Source: Microbacterium sp. Leaf159 (GTDB lineage Bacteria > Actinomycetota > Actinomycetes > Actinomycetales > Microbacteriaceae). From it: a stretch of DNA of 64,000 nt. The stretch spans positions 129,573 through 193,572 of the forward strand of contig NZ_LMOU01000002.1 of NCBI RefSeq assembly GCF_001423615.1. Direction: 5' to 3'. This document shows, in pieces, positions 8,895-17,102 of the stretch; positions within the stretch are counted from its first letter, which is position 1, and each line of letters opens with the position of its first letter. Under the pieces are notes generated by a model. That model did not search any database and was not told the DNA's origin. It was given only the letters and a program-made list of their open reading frames with translations. The position numbers and the translations under genes were made by a program.

Positions 8895-8971
8895 CAGTTG
8901 CGACGCGCGCTGAATCCTGGGGCTGTGGACAACCTCGACGCCACGGAGCGTGATTTCACTACGGTGGCGCG

Positions 8972-9187
8972 GTGACTCCTCCTCAAACTCCAGTTATCTC
9001 CGCGCGCACACGCTTCGGCTCGGTTGTCAGCATCTTGCTTATGACCTGCGCTTTCGCGGGCTGCGCCTCAGCGACCATCATGACGCCCGGTCGGGACACC
9101 GACTTTGCTGCTGAAAGAGCATCGGCGGGCGCCGAGCAGGTATACCGGTTCTACATCGGTCTGCAGTGGTCGGTGAACCATGCGTGA
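8972..9187 (+). CDS. Short putative lipoprotein, probable truncated paralogue of the next gene
   Basis: 71 residues from GTG 8972. A signal segment (FGSVVSILLMTCAFAGC) ends in lipobox FAGC, followed by only about 40 residues containing AEQVYRFY. The neighbouring 188-residue protein has the same plan with AEEVYRAY at the equivalent place, so this looks like an N-terminal remnant of a tandem duplication. The -10 hexamer TACGGT (8960-8965) ends six bases before GTG, so the gene still has a leaderless-type promoter. It overlaps the next start by 8 bases and could serve as that gene's leader cistron. Confidence 0.55.
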   Translation: MTPPQTPVISARTRFGSVVSILLMTCAFAGCASATIMTPGRDTDFAAERASAGAEQVYRFYIGLQWSVNHA

Positions 9188-9746
9188 TGCGATGCGGATG
9201 CAGCGGATGCCCCTGTGCGTCAGTGCTGTCGCGCTGGGTGCTGTCGTGCTGACCGCGGCGCTCGGTTGTCTCACGGCATGCGCGCCGACGCCAGTACCCA
9301 CCGCGACACCGACGGCTGCGTTCGCCAGCGAGGAGGAGGCCTACGCGGCGGCGGAAGAGGTGTACCGGGCTTACAACGATGCGGTGAACGCCCGGTCAAA
9401 CGGGACTGGTGGCGCCGATGCCGATCCGCAACAGTACTTAACCGGCCTGGCACTCGAAGGCGACATCGACACCCAGAACCTTCTCGCATCAGGTGATCTG
9501 CACGTCTCTGGCGACGCAGCCATTTTGAAGTTCGCAGGAGAGACGGCCGATCTCGACGGAGACACTCCCACGATGACTGGGATTGTATGCATCGATGTCT
9601 CGGATGTCTCATTGATTGATAGGTCGGGAGCGGACGTGACGCCGCTCGGCAGGGAGGACAAGATCGCTCAGCGGGTGGTATTCCTCGGCGCAGAGGACTC
9701 ACTGCGCATCTCGAACGAATCAGCCGTTGATGGACCGACATGTTGA
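9180..9746 (+). CDS. Putative lipoprotein of unknown function
   Basis: 188 residues. The N-terminus is basic then hydrophobic, ending LGCLTACAPTPVP, with Cys of LTAC as the likely lipidated residue. A Pro/Thr-rich tether follows, then an acidic globular part starting EEEAYAAAEEVYRAYNDAVNA, a helix pattern seen in many actinobacterial surface lipoproteins. Four ATG codons occur in the first ten residues; the first (9180) is taken because GGTGA lies just upstream, but 9192 or 9204 are possible. It overlaps both neighbours, so the three exported proteins 8972-10576 form one translational unit. Function is not recognised. Base composition is a little lower in GC than the surroundings. Confidence 0.65.
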   Translation: MRDAMRMQRMPLCVSAVALGAVVLTAALGCLTACAPTPVPTATPTAAFASEEEAYAAAEEVYRAYNDAVNARSNGTGGADADPQQYLTGLALEGDIDTQNLLASGDLHVSGDAAILKFAGETADLDGDTPTMTGIVCIDVSDVSLIDRSGADVTPLGREDKIAQRVVFLGAEDSLRISNESAVDGPTC

Positions 9747-10576
9747 CCCGCGTGGCGTCTGCCTGCATAGGACTATTGCTGGCACTCGGCTGGGCTGCAA
9801 CAGACGCAGCAGCGATGAGCACTTGCACGATAGCGGCGTCGCGCGTCGGCCTGTGCGGCTCGACCGACGGCACGTCACTCGATATCTCCGGCACGCAGGA
9901 GCAGCCCGGCGCCGACTCGAACTCGGGCTCGCCCCGCGGTGGCGGAGGGCCCGACGCGCAGCGCGGACCATCGGGGCCGAGTGACGAGGCGATCGACCTC
10001 GCCGCGTGCATGAACGACTCCGGAACGACCCGCTGTGCGCCGCGCGCGAACCAGGCCGCAGCTCCGGCGAGCATCCCTCCCGCGCCGGGCACACCCACGA
10101 TCAGGATCTCGGACCTGGTGCGGTTCGCACCGGCATCCGTCCTCGCGGCTTCCGAGCCGGGAAACGTCGGAATCGCCGGCATGCCGACGAACTTCATCGG
10201 CGCAGCGACATCGCAGATCCAGAACGGTGAGCTGTTCGGCCTCCCCCTCCGCGTCCGCTTCACCCCGGCGGGATACGACTACACCTACGGCGACGGCAGC
10301 ACGTCGACCGTGACGAGCCCGGGGCAGACCTGGGCGGCGCTGGGTCAGGCGCAGTTCACGCCCACCGCGACGAGCCACGTGTATCGCGGCCCCGGCGTGT
10401 ACCCGGCCCGAGTTGACATCCGATACACAGCGCAGGTGGACCTCGGCGGCGGATGGATCGACGTTCCCGGGCAGCTCACGACGCCCGGTGCCGTCCAGGA
10501 GATCCGCATCCTCGAGGCCCGCACCGCGCTCGTCGCCCACACCTGCGACGAGAACCCGGCCGGCGTCGGCTGCTGA
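9740..10576 (+). CDS. Exported protein with a PKD-like domain
   Basis: 278 residues. A cleavable signal peptide (MLTRVASACIGLLLALGW...AAA) is followed by a low-complexity Gly/Pro/Ser region (about 60-110) and a C-terminal Ig-like part. That part holds the PKD-type pattern YDYTYGDGSTSTVTSPG and ATSHVYRGPGVYPARVDIRYTAQV, in which a W/Y-D-F-G-D-like turn and a V-Y-x-x-P-G-x-Y-x-V strand pair are visible. Six cysteines suggest disulfides. It overlaps the preceding lipoprotein by 7 bases, so coupling and a joint surface role are likely. A weak imperfect hairpin around a CGAA loop follows at about 10610-10640. Confidence 0.7.
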   Translation: MLTRVASACIGLLLALGWAATDAAAMSTCTIAASRVGLCGSTDGTSLDISGTQEQPGADSNSGSPRGGGGPDAQRGPSGPSDEAIDLAACMNDSGTTRCAPRANQAAAPASIPPAPGTPTIRISDLVRFAPASVLAASEPGNVGIAGMPTNFIGAATSQIQNGELFGLPLRVRFTPAGYDYTYGDGSTSTVTSPGQTWAALGQAQFTPTATSHVYRGPGVYPARVDIRYTAQVDLGGGWIDVPGQLTTPGAVQEIRILEARTALVAHTCDENPAGVGC

Positions 10577-10721
10577 AGAACGCACCACAGCAGCACGCCA
10601 ACAAGAAAGAGCCCCGGCCCCGAAGGTCCGAGCGGCCCTGTTCTGTCAGATCGCTGATCGCTTTCTCGTGCGACTCGACGATGCTCCTCGAGAGGCAGCC
10701 GCCGACCGATCCCCTCCGGCT

Positions 10722-10727
10722 TAAACT
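10722..10727 (+). promoter_or_regulatory. -10 element of a leaderless promoter (spermidine-synthase-like gene)
   Basis: TAAACT ends six bases before GTG 10734. The transcription start would coincide with the start codon, and no Shine-Dalgarno is present. No convincing -35 is visible. Confidence 0.6.
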
Positions 10728-10733
10728 AGACAG

Positions 10734-11660
10734 GTGCCATGGAGTCGCCGGGTGTTCACGCTCTCACTAGCCAACCGCAAGGCAAAGCTGGTGCAGTCGA
10801 GAAGACGACCCGGTCGCTTCGAGCTCAGCGTGGATGGAATTGCGCAGTCCGTCGTCTCGATCACCGAACCCACCGCCCTCGAGTACAGCTACACCCAACA
10901 CATCGCCCGCGCGATGGATGCCGCCGCCGAGCCTGATGCGCCGCTGTTCACCGTGCATCTGGGGGCCGGAGCACTCACGTTGGCACGCTACGTCCAGGCG
11001 ACGCGCGCCGGATCACCTCAGCTGGTGGTGGAGTTCGAACCCGCGCTCTACGCCGCCGTCATCGACGCGCTGCCATTGCCTCCCGGGTCTGACATACGAG
11101 TCATCCTCGGTGACGCTCGGACGGTCGCGGACGCCGCTCTTCCGAATGAGAAGACATCGCCGGTGCAGCCATCTCCGTCCCCCGGACCTGACGACGCAGC
11201 GAGTTATCGCACCGCAATCGACACCGATTGGGTGGAGGCGTGCTTCACCGTCGTCGATCTCTGGGATGCCGCCGTCATCCGGCATCGTGTGGCCAGCCAG
11301 GAGTTCTATCGCCGGGTCGCCGCGCGCTCCGCAGCAGCGGGCGTGGTCGCCGTGAACCTGCTCGACGGGCATCCGTTCGAATACTCACGACGACAGGCCG
11401 CGACCCTGAGCACCGTGTTCGATCACGTCGCTGTCGTGCTCGATGCAGAGCCGGAAGATGCGGAAGGGCCGCTCGGCAACGTCGTCATTTTCGCGAGCGA
11501 TGAGCCGCTGGACAAGGTGACCGCCTCCGCTCTGCTCGACACACCGCGACCTCATCTCCTCCGCGATGGCCCTCTGACGTCGTGGATCGCTGAAGCGCGC
11601 ATCATGACAGATGCCGACGGCACAGACTCTCCCGATCCCGACGACCCCGTCTGGGGCTAG
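10734..11660 (+). CDS. Spermidine-synthase-like Rossmann protein, function unknown
   Basis: 308 residues with the aminopropyltransferase/methyltransferase core: glycine motif VHLGAGALTLARY, an acidic strand end VVEFEPALYAAV, and the nucleotide-contact GDARTVAD. In the family the next strand follows almost at once with a catalytic Asp. Here about 30 residues rich in Ser/Pro (after AALPNEKTS, to about DTDWVEACF) are inserted before VVDLWDAA. Actinobacterial relatives are often annotated as spermidine synthase but lack the polyamine-pocket residues, and enzymatic activity on putrescine is doubtful. GTG 10734 is supported by the preceding leaderless-type -10. Monocistronic; a strong terminator follows. 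Confidence 0.7.
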   Translation: MPWSRRVFTLSLANRKAKLVQSRRRPGRFELSVDGIAQSVVSITEPTALEYSYTQHIARAMDAAAEPDAPLFTVHLGAGALTLARYVQATRAGSPQLVVEFEPALYAAVIDALPLPPGSDIRVILGDARTVADAALPNEKTSPVQPSPSPGPDDAASYRTAIDTDWVEACFTVVDLWDAAVIRHRVASQEFYRRVAARSAAAGVVAVNLLDGHPFEYSRRQAATLSTVFDHVAVVLDAEPEDAEGPLGNVVIFASDEPLDKVTASALLDTPRPHLLRDGPLTSWIAEARIMTDADGTDSPDPDDPVWG

Positions 11661-11694
11661 CGCACCGTGTGAAAAGTCGACCCGACATGGCAAA

Positions 11695-11726
11695 GAGCCG
11701 CCCGGACCCGAAGGTCCGGGCGGCTC
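11695..11726. terminator. Bidirectional terminator, 14-bp perfect stem
   Basis: GAGCCGCCCGGACC / GGTCCGGGCGGCTC with a CGAA tetraloop lies between convergent genes ending at 11660 (plus) and 11749 (minus). On the minus strand it is followed by TTTG. It is the strongest hairpin in the window. Confidence 0.85.
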
Positions 11727-11748
11727 GTCGTTGTTCGAGCGGAATCGC

Positions 11749-12870
11749 TTACTGGTACGACTTCACGATCTCGAGGAGGCTCGGCACGTTGGCGTAAGCC
11801 TCGGCAGCGTTCTCCTTGGTGACGATGATCGGGTCGAGCAGGTACGCCGGAACGACCTTGGCGCCGTTGTCGTACGACTCGGTGTCGTTGACGTCGACCT
11901 CATCGCCCTTCTGCAGCTGGCCGACCATCTTGATCGACTGCTCGACGAGCAGCGCGGTGTCCTTGTTGATCGTGGAGTACTGGATGCCCTCCATGATCGA
12001 CTTCACCGACTCGACCTCGGAGTCCTGACCCGTGACGACCGGAACCGGCTTGCCGGCCTGCTGCACCGAGGTGATGATGGCGCGAGCAAGGGTGTCGTTC
12101 GGGGACAGCACACCGTCGACGACGGTGTCACCGCTGTACGACGAGGTCAGCAGGGTGTCCATGCGGTTCTGAGCGTTCTCCGGAAGCCAGCCCTCGGTCG
12201 CGGTCTGCGCGATCTCGGTCTGACCCGACACGACGACCAGGTTTCCGTTGTCGATCTCCGGCTTCAGCACGTCCATGGCGCCGTCGAAGAAGACCTTCGA
12301 GTTGGCGTCATCAGGCGAACCGGAGAAGAGCTCGATGTTGTACGGAGCCTCATGACCGGCACGCTCGGCGAGACCGTCGAGCAGAGCCTGACCCTGCAGC
12401 TGGCCGACCTTGAAGTTGTCGAATGCGACGTAGTAGTCGACAGCCTCGGTGTTCTCGATGAGACGGTCGTACGCGATCACGTAGGCGCCGGCGTCCTTGG
12501 CGGCCTGCACCTGCGTGGCGAGCTGCTTGCCGTCCTTCGCGCCGATGATGATGACCTTGGCGCCGTTGGTGACCATGGCCTGGATCTGGTTCTGCTGCTC
12601 GGCGACGGTGTTGCTCGCCGGAGCGTACTGGACGTCAGCCTTGAAACCGGCCGATTCCAGGCCATCGGTGAACAGCTTGCCGGCGAGAACCCAGTTCTCA
12701 CTGGTCTTGTCGGGAAGCGCGACACCGATCGAGGAGCCGGCCTCGAAGCCCGCTGCGGCCTCTTCGCCAGATCCCGTGTCGGTTCCGCCGCCGCGCTCAC
12801 CGGAGCAACCCGTGAGTGCGAAGGCAGCCGTCGCGACGAGCGCTGTCGCTGTGACGATGATCTTCTTCAT
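11749..12870 (-). CDS. chvE: Multiple-monosaccharide ABC transporter substrate-binding lipoprotein (ChvE-like)
   Basis: 373 residues. The lipoprotein signal MKKIIVTATALVATAAFALTGC leads to a periplasmic-binding-protein type 1 fold. Typical ChvE/XylF elements are SIGVALPDKTSENW at the start of the first lobe, IIIGAKDGKQLATQVQAAKDAGAYVIAYDRLI in the ligand cleft, and VVTGQDSEVESVKSIMEGIQYSTINKDT. The family binds several monosaccharides (xylose, glucose, galactose, arabinose). It is the last gene of mmsA-mmsB-chvE, 63 bp after the permease, with AAGAGAT as Shine-Dalgarno before ATG 12870. Regulation follows the operon's LacI operators. Confidence 0.9.
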   Translation of the reverse strand: MKKIIVTATALVATAAFALTGCSGERGGGTDTGSGEEAAAGFEAGSSIGVALPDKTSENWVLAGKLFTDGLESAGFKADVQYAPASNTVAEQQNQIQAMVTNGAKVIIIGAKDGKQLATQVQAAKDAGAYVIAYDRLIENTEAVDYYVAFDNFKVGQLQGQALLDGLAERAGHEAPYNIELFSGSPDDANSKVFFDGAMDVLKPEIDNGNLVVVSGQTEIAQTATEGWLPENAQNRMDTLLTSSYSGDTVVDGVLSPNDTLARAIITSVQQAGKPVPVVTGQDSEVESVKSIMEGIQYSTINKDTALLVEQSIKMVGQLQKGDEVDVNDTESYDNGAKVVPAYLLDPIIVTKENAAEAYANVPSLLEIVKSYQ

Positions 12871-12933
12871 GTGATCTCTTTCTGTGTGGTGGTGTGACGG
12901 ATCCTGCGCGCGAGCACTGCGCGACGAATCCGC

Positions 12934-14292
12934 TTACTCGCTCCGCGTCTTGTCGACGGGCGGAGCCTGGTAAGTCTTGTTGGGCTCGAAGATCGCGTTG
13001 GCCTCCGGGTCGCTCCTGAGAGCGGACCGGCGCGTGAGCAGACCGATGAGCGAGGGGCGACCCTGCTGCTTGTTCCAGACGTCGATGCCGACCGCGAACA
13101 GGAGCACGATGCCCTTGATCATCGAGACGACGTCGGCGCCCTGACCGAGCAGTGCGAGGCCGTTGTTGAGGAACGCCATCACGAGACCACCGATGATCGA
13201 GCCGATCACCGTTCCGATACCACCGGCGACGGCAGCGCCACCGATGAACACGGATGCGATGGCATCCAGCTCCCAGCCGGTGCCGTCGTTCGGGCCGGAG
13301 GCCTGCGAACGGGCGACGAAGATCATGCCGGCCAGCGCCGCCATCATCGACATGTTCATCATGACGAAGAAGTCGACCCAGCGGTCCTTCACGCCCGAGA
13401 GGCGCGCAGCCTGACGGTTGCCACCCACGGCGTAGATGTGGCGGCCGAACACGGTGTTGCGGGTGATGAACGAGTAGATGATGACCAGGGCCAGCAGGAT
13501 GAGACCAGGCACCGGGAAGCTCGTGCCCGGGCGACCGGTCGCGAACATCCAGGCGGCGACGAGCACGACGATCGAGAGCAGCACGACCTTGACGACACTG
13601 ACCCACAGCGGCGCACTGTCGGAACCCATCTTGTGCTGCTGGCGACGGGTGCGGATCTCCCAGAAGACCAGCCATGCCACCGCGACCAGCGCAAGGATCA
13701 TGGTCGGCACGTTGAACGGAACAGGAAGACCCACCTCAGGCAGATACCCGGTTCCGATGATCTGGAAGCCCTTGGGCACCGGGATGGTCTGCGCGTCACC
13801 GATCCACTGCTGCGCGCCGCGGAAGAGGAGCATGCCGGCGAGCGTCACGATGAACGCGGGAACCCCGACGTACGCGACCCAGAATCCCTGCCAGGCACCG
13901 ACGAGCGCCCCGACACCGAGTCCGAGCACGATCGCGAGCGGCCAAGGGAGGTTCCAGTCGGCCATCGACTTCGCGACGATGATGCCGGTGAACGCGGCCA
14001 CGGATCCGACCGACAGGTCGATGTGGCCCATGATGATCACCATCACCATGCCGATCGCGAGGATCAGGATGAACGAGTACTGGTTGATGACGTTGATCAG
14101 GTTGCCCGACGTCAGCGTCGCGCCGTTCGGACCGTTGCGCAGCAGCGTCAGGATCTCGAAGAGGACGATGATGACGATGAGGCTGCCCAGGATGCCGAAC
14201 TGGCGCAGCGACGAGGTGCCGTTGCTTCCGAACATCTTTCGGATGTCGCCGAGGTGGAAGCCACGCTTCGTTGTCGTGAGGTCGGTGGTCAT
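12934..14292 (-). CDS. mmsB: Multiple-monosaccharide ABC transporter permease MmsB
   Basis: 452 residues from ATG 14292, which overlaps the ATPase stop as ATGA. It has ten or more hydrophobic segments of the CUT2 sugar-permease family, with [17 protein letters not shown] and the coupling region [20 protein letters not shown]. At about residues 210-225 there is a hydrophilic loop ([14 protein letters not shown]) characteristic of the longer MmsB/GguB subfamily compared with RbsC (about 320 residues). Upstream in-frame ATGs were rejected because they lie inside the ATPase gene. Confidence 0.92.
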   Translation of the reverse strand: MTTDLTTTKRGFHLGDIRKMFGSNGTSSLRQFGILGSLIVIIVLFEILTLLRNGPNGATLTSGNLINVINQYSFILILAIGMVMVIIMGHIDLSVGSVAAFTGIIVAKSMADWNLPWPLAIVLGLGVGALVGAWQGFWVAYVGVPAFIVTLAGMLLFRGAQQWIGDAQTIPVPKGFQIIGTGYLPEVGLPVPFNVPTMILALVAVAWLVFWEIRTRRQQHKMGSDSAPLWVSVVKVVLLSIVVLVAAWMFATGRPGTSFPVPGLILLALVIIYSFITRNTVFGRHIYAVGGNRQAARLSGVKDRWVDFFVMMNMSMMAALAGMIFVARSQASGPNDGTGWELDAIASVFIGGAAVAGGIGTVIGSIIGGLVMAFLNNGLALLGQGADVVSMIKGIVLLFAVGIDVWNKQQGRPSLIGLLTRRSALRSDPEANAIFEPNKTYQAPPVDKTRSE

Positions 14293-15857
14293 GCGGATGC
14301 TTTCTGGTTCGCGGAGGTCATGCTGCGCATGAGGGCCTCGGGTGTCGCCTGGTCGGCCGGGATGCAGTCGGTGACCCGACCTTCGAAAACGGTGTAGATG
14401 CGGTCGGAGATTCCGAGGAGTTCGGGAAGCTCGCTCGAGATGACGATGACGCCCTTGCCCTGGGAGGCGAGCTCGTTGATGATCGCGTAGATCTCGTACT
14501 TGGCACCGACGTCGATGCCGCGGGTCGGCTCGTCGAGGATCAGCAGGTCGGGGTCGGTGAACATCCACCGCGCCAGCACGACCTTCTGCTGGTTGCCGCC
14601 GGACAGCTTTCCGACACCCTCTTCGACGCTCGGCGCCTTGATGCGCAGCGCCTTGCGGTACTGCTCGGCGATCGAGAACTCCTGGCGCTCGTCGACGACG
14701 CCGCGGCGGGAGATCTTCGACAGCTTCGCCGCCACGACCGAGCGCTTGATGGTGTCGAGCAGGTTGAGCCCGAGCACCTTGCGGTCTTCGCTCACGTAGG
14801 CGAGCCCGTGCTTGATGGCGGAGGAGACGTCGGGCATCGAGATCTCCTGGCCGTCCTTGACGACCTGGCCACCCAGGAACGTGCCGTAGGAGCGCCCGAA
14901 CAGGCTCATCATGAACTCGGTGCGGCCCGCGCCCATGAGCCCGGCGATACCGACGACCTCACCACGACGCACGTTGATGCTCGACCCCTTGACGACCATG
15001 CGCTCCGACACCGTGGGGTGCTGCACCCACCAGTCCTTGACCTCGAAGAACACCTCGCCGATCTCGGGGGTGCGGTCGGGGTAGCGGCTCTCGAGCGAGC
15101 GACCGACCATGCCGCGGATGATGCGGTCTTCGTTGATCTCGCCGCGCGAGATGTCGAGGGTCTCGACCGTGCGGCCGTCGCGGATGATCGTGATCTCATC
15201 GGCGATCTGCTCGATCTCGTTGAGCTTGTGGCTGATCATGATCGACGCGATGCCCTTGGCCTTCAGCCCCAGGATCAGGTCGAGCAGGTGCTGCGAGTCG
15301 TTCTCGTTCAGCGCGGCGGTGGGCTCGTCGAGGATGAGGAGCTTGACGTCCTTGTTGAGCGCCTTCGCGATCTCGATCAGCTGCTGCTTGCCGACACCGA
15401 GGGTCTTGACGGGCACGTCGGGGTCTTCGCGCAGCCCGACGCGAGCGAGCAGCTCGATCGTGCGCTGACGCTGCGCCTGCCAGTCGATCCGGCCGAAGCG
15501 GCGGATCTCGTTGCCGAGGAAGATGTTCTCGGTGATCGAGAGCTCGGGGATGAGTGCGAGCTCCTGGTGGATGATCGCGATACCGGCCTGCTCGCTGGAC
15601 GCGATGTCACGGTAGCGCTGCTCCTCGCCGTAGAGCAGGATCTCGCCCTCATAGGTGCCGTAGGGGTAGACGCCGGAGAGGACCTTCATCAAGGTCGACT
15701 TCCCGGCTCCGTTCTCCCCGCAGATCGCATGGATCTCTCCTGCGCGGACGGTGATGGACACATCGGACAGCGCCTTGACACCCGGGAACTCCTTGGTGAT
15801 GCTGCGCATCTCCAGGATGGGGCCTGACACGACCGGCAACGTTGCTGTGGTGCTCAC
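14289..15857 (-). CDS. mmsA: Multiple-monosaccharide ABC transporter ATP-binding protein MmsA
   Basis: 522 residues with two ABC domains in tandem as in CUT2 importers. Domain 1 has Walker [10 protein letters not shown], a [17 protein letters not shown] Q-loop and a [16 protein letters not shown] signature; domain 2 lacks a canonical Walker A but has [15 protein letters not shown] and a Walker B region [16 protein letters not shown]. Start is taken as GTG 15857, since GAGGAAG lies 5 bases upstream; GTG 15884 would add nine residues and lies closer to the operator. First gene of the operon, under a strong promoter with a LacI operator at about +10. Confidence 0.93.
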   Translation of the reverse strand: MSTTATLPVVSGPILEMRSITKEFPGVKALSDVSITVRAGEIHAICGENGAGKSTLMKVLSGVYPYGTYEGEILLYGEEQRYRDIASSEQAGIAIIHQELALIPELSITENIFLGNEIRRFGRIDWQAQRQRTIELLARVGLREDPDVPVKTLGVGKQQLIEIAKALNKDVKLLILDEPTAALNENDSQHLLDLILGLKAKGIASIMISHKLNEIEQIADEITIIRDGRTVETLDISRGEINEDRIIRGMVGRSLESRYPDRTPEIGEVFFEVKDWWVQHPTVSERMVVKGSSINVRRGEVVGIAGLMGAGRTEFMMSLFGRSYGTFLGGQVVKDGQEISMPDVSSAIKHGLAYVSEDRKVLGLNLLDTIKRSVVAAKLSKISRRGVVDERQEFSIAEQYRKALRIKAPSVEEGVGKLSGGNQQKVVLARWMFTDPDLLILDEPTRGIDVGAKYEIYAIINELASQGKGVIVISSELPELLGISDRIYTVFEGRVTDCIPADQATPEALMRSMTSANQKASA

Positions 15858-15889
15858 AAGATCTTCCTCGCGACGGGCGGCCACACTCG

Positions 15890-15905
15890 ATGTGACCGTT
15901 CACAT
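15890..15905 (-). promoter_or_regulatory. LacI-type operator for mmsA-mmsB-chvE
   Basis: ATGTGACCGTTCACAT: six-base inverted arms around a four-base centre. It lies immediately downstream of the -10 of the mms promoter, where repressor would block initiation. A near-identical site (16994-17009) precedes the adjacent lacI gene. Confidence 0.75.
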
Positions 15906-15913
15906 TGGATTAC

Positions 15914-15942
15914 ATAGTCTACGCTCGCTCAGGCGGTGTCAA
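15914..15942 (-). promoter_or_regulatory. Promoter of mmsA-mmsB-chvE
   Basis: Consensus -35 TTGACA (15937-15942), 17-bp spacer and -10 GACTAT (15914-15919) on the minus strand. This is the best sigma-70 promoter seen in the window. Confidence 0.8.
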
Positions 15943-15964
15943 GACCACGAGCGAAATTGTGGCC

Positions 15965-16978
15965 TTATCGAGCGGCCGAGGATTCCCTGATGCGCAGAGT
16001 CGTCTGCAGCGGCCCGAACTGCGGCGTCTGCTCGCCGCGGATCTGGGCGAGCAGGAGACGCACGGCTCGGCGACCGAGCTCGGGGAAGTCCTGGTGGACG
16101 GTGCTCAACGTCGGCGCGACATGAGCCGCGACCGGGATGTCGTCGAACCCGACGACGCTCACATCCTCCGGCACGCGGATGCCGGCGTCGCGGAAGCCGT
16201 GCAGCAGCCCGATCGCCATCTGGTCGTTCGCGACGAACACGGCCGTGAAGTCACGACGACGCGAGAGCTCCTGCCCCGCGAAGTAACCGAAGTCCGCCGT
16301 CCAGTCTCCGCGGATCGGCGGAAAGGTCGGCAGGTCGGCCTCGCGCAGGGCATCCAGGTACCCGCGCATGCGCGACTCCGCTTCAATCCAGTCCTGGGGA
16401 CCTGCGATGTGGATGATGTCGCTGTGCCCGAGACCGATCAGATGCTCGGTGGCCGTGCGCGCACCGGCGACCTGGTCGGCCGACAGGCTCACGCCGTCGG
16501 AACCCGACGCCGTCTGCAACGACACGAACGGGATCTCCACCGCCATTCCGCGCAGGACATGGAATGCCCGCACCTGCGGTGCCAGCACCACGATGCCGTC
16601 GACCTGCTCCCGGGCCAACTGTCTCAGGGCGCTCCCGATGGCTTCGGGAGTCGTGGCCGAGAGGTTCAGCGTCGAGACGGAGTACCCCTCCTCGCGCGCT
16701 GCATCCTCGATGCCGACGATCGAGGAGGTGGGTCCGAACTCGCCGACCGTCGCCGCCAGGATGCCGAGCATGTTGGACTTGCTCGTCACCAACGCCCTGG
16801 CCGCGAGGTTCGGGCGGTAGTCGAGCACCGCGATGGCGTCGAGGACCTTGGCCTTGGTCTCCGGGCGGATGCTCGGGTGGTCGTTCAGCACCCGGGAGAC
16901 GGTCTGATGCGACACTCCTGCGAGGCGCGCGACGTCGCGGATACTGGGCATGCGGGCACGCTCGGAGGCCGTCGACAT
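15965..16978 (-). CDS. LacI family transcriptional repressor (local sugar regulator)
   Basis: 337 residues. The N-terminal helix-turn-helix SIRDVARLAGVSHQTVSRVLND is followed by a hinge helix (LAARALV) and a periplasmic-binding-protein effector domain with the family motif FVANDQMAIGLLHGFRDAGIRVPEDVSVVGFDDI. ATG 16978 is preferred over GTG 16981 because AGGAGG lies 6 bases before it. It lies upstream of, and on the same strand as, the mms operon, about 110 bp away. The same operator occurs before both, so it most likely represses the transporter and itself until a sugar binds. Confidence 0.9.
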   Translation of the reverse strand: MSTASERARMPSIRDVARLAGVSHQTVSRVLNDHPSIRPETKAKVLDAIAVLDYRPNLAARALVTSKSNMLGILAATVGEFGPTSSIVGIEDAAREEGYSVSTLNLSATTPEAIGSALRQLAREQVDGIVVLAPQVRAFHVLRGMAVEIPFVSLQTASGSDGVSLSADQVAGARTATEHLIGLGHSDIIHIAGPQDWIEAESRMRGYLDALREADLPTFPPIRGDWTADFGYFAGQELSRRRDFTAVFVANDQMAIGLLHGFRDAGIRVPEDVSVVGFDDIPVAAHVAPTLSTVHQDFPELGRRAVRLLLAQIRGEQTPQFGPLQTTLRIRESSAAR

Positions 16979-16993
16979 CACAGACCTCCTTGT

Positions 16994-17009
16994 ATGTGCA
17001 CGGTCACAT
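16994..17009 (-). promoter_or_regulatory. LacI-type operator upstream of the lacI gene
   Basis: ATGTGCACGGTCACAT, five-base inverted arms with a six-base centre, nearly the same as the site at 15890-15905. It sits just downstream of a -10-like CATAAT and just upstream of AGGAGG, implying autoregulation. Confidence 0.7.
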
Positions 17010-17034
17010 CGTCTCTACATTATGTATGCCAGGC

Positions 17035-17094
17035 GCACCGAGCGCACGTCGAGCCGGCACCGAGCGCACGTCGAGTGGGTGCCGAGCGGGTGCC
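17035..17094. repeat. 22-bp tandem repeat, about 2.7 copies
   Basis: A 19-base unit (GCACCGAGCGCACGTCGAG) occurs identically at 17035-17053 and 17057-17075, period 22. It is followed by degenerate GTGCCGAGCGG GTGCCGAG. GGCACC and GGTGCC segments can pair into a small hairpin beyond the ispE stop. Confidence 0.65.
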
Positions 17095-17102
17095 GAGACC
17101 GC

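Noticed and set aside
10609..10640. Terminator after the PKD-like protein gene
   Set aside because: The stem around the CGAA loop has several mismatches and no T-tract; kept only as a remark in the gene entry.
17035..17094. Possible CRISPR-like or iteron repeat
   Set aside because: Fewer than three copies, 3-base spacers, no cas or rep genes nearby.
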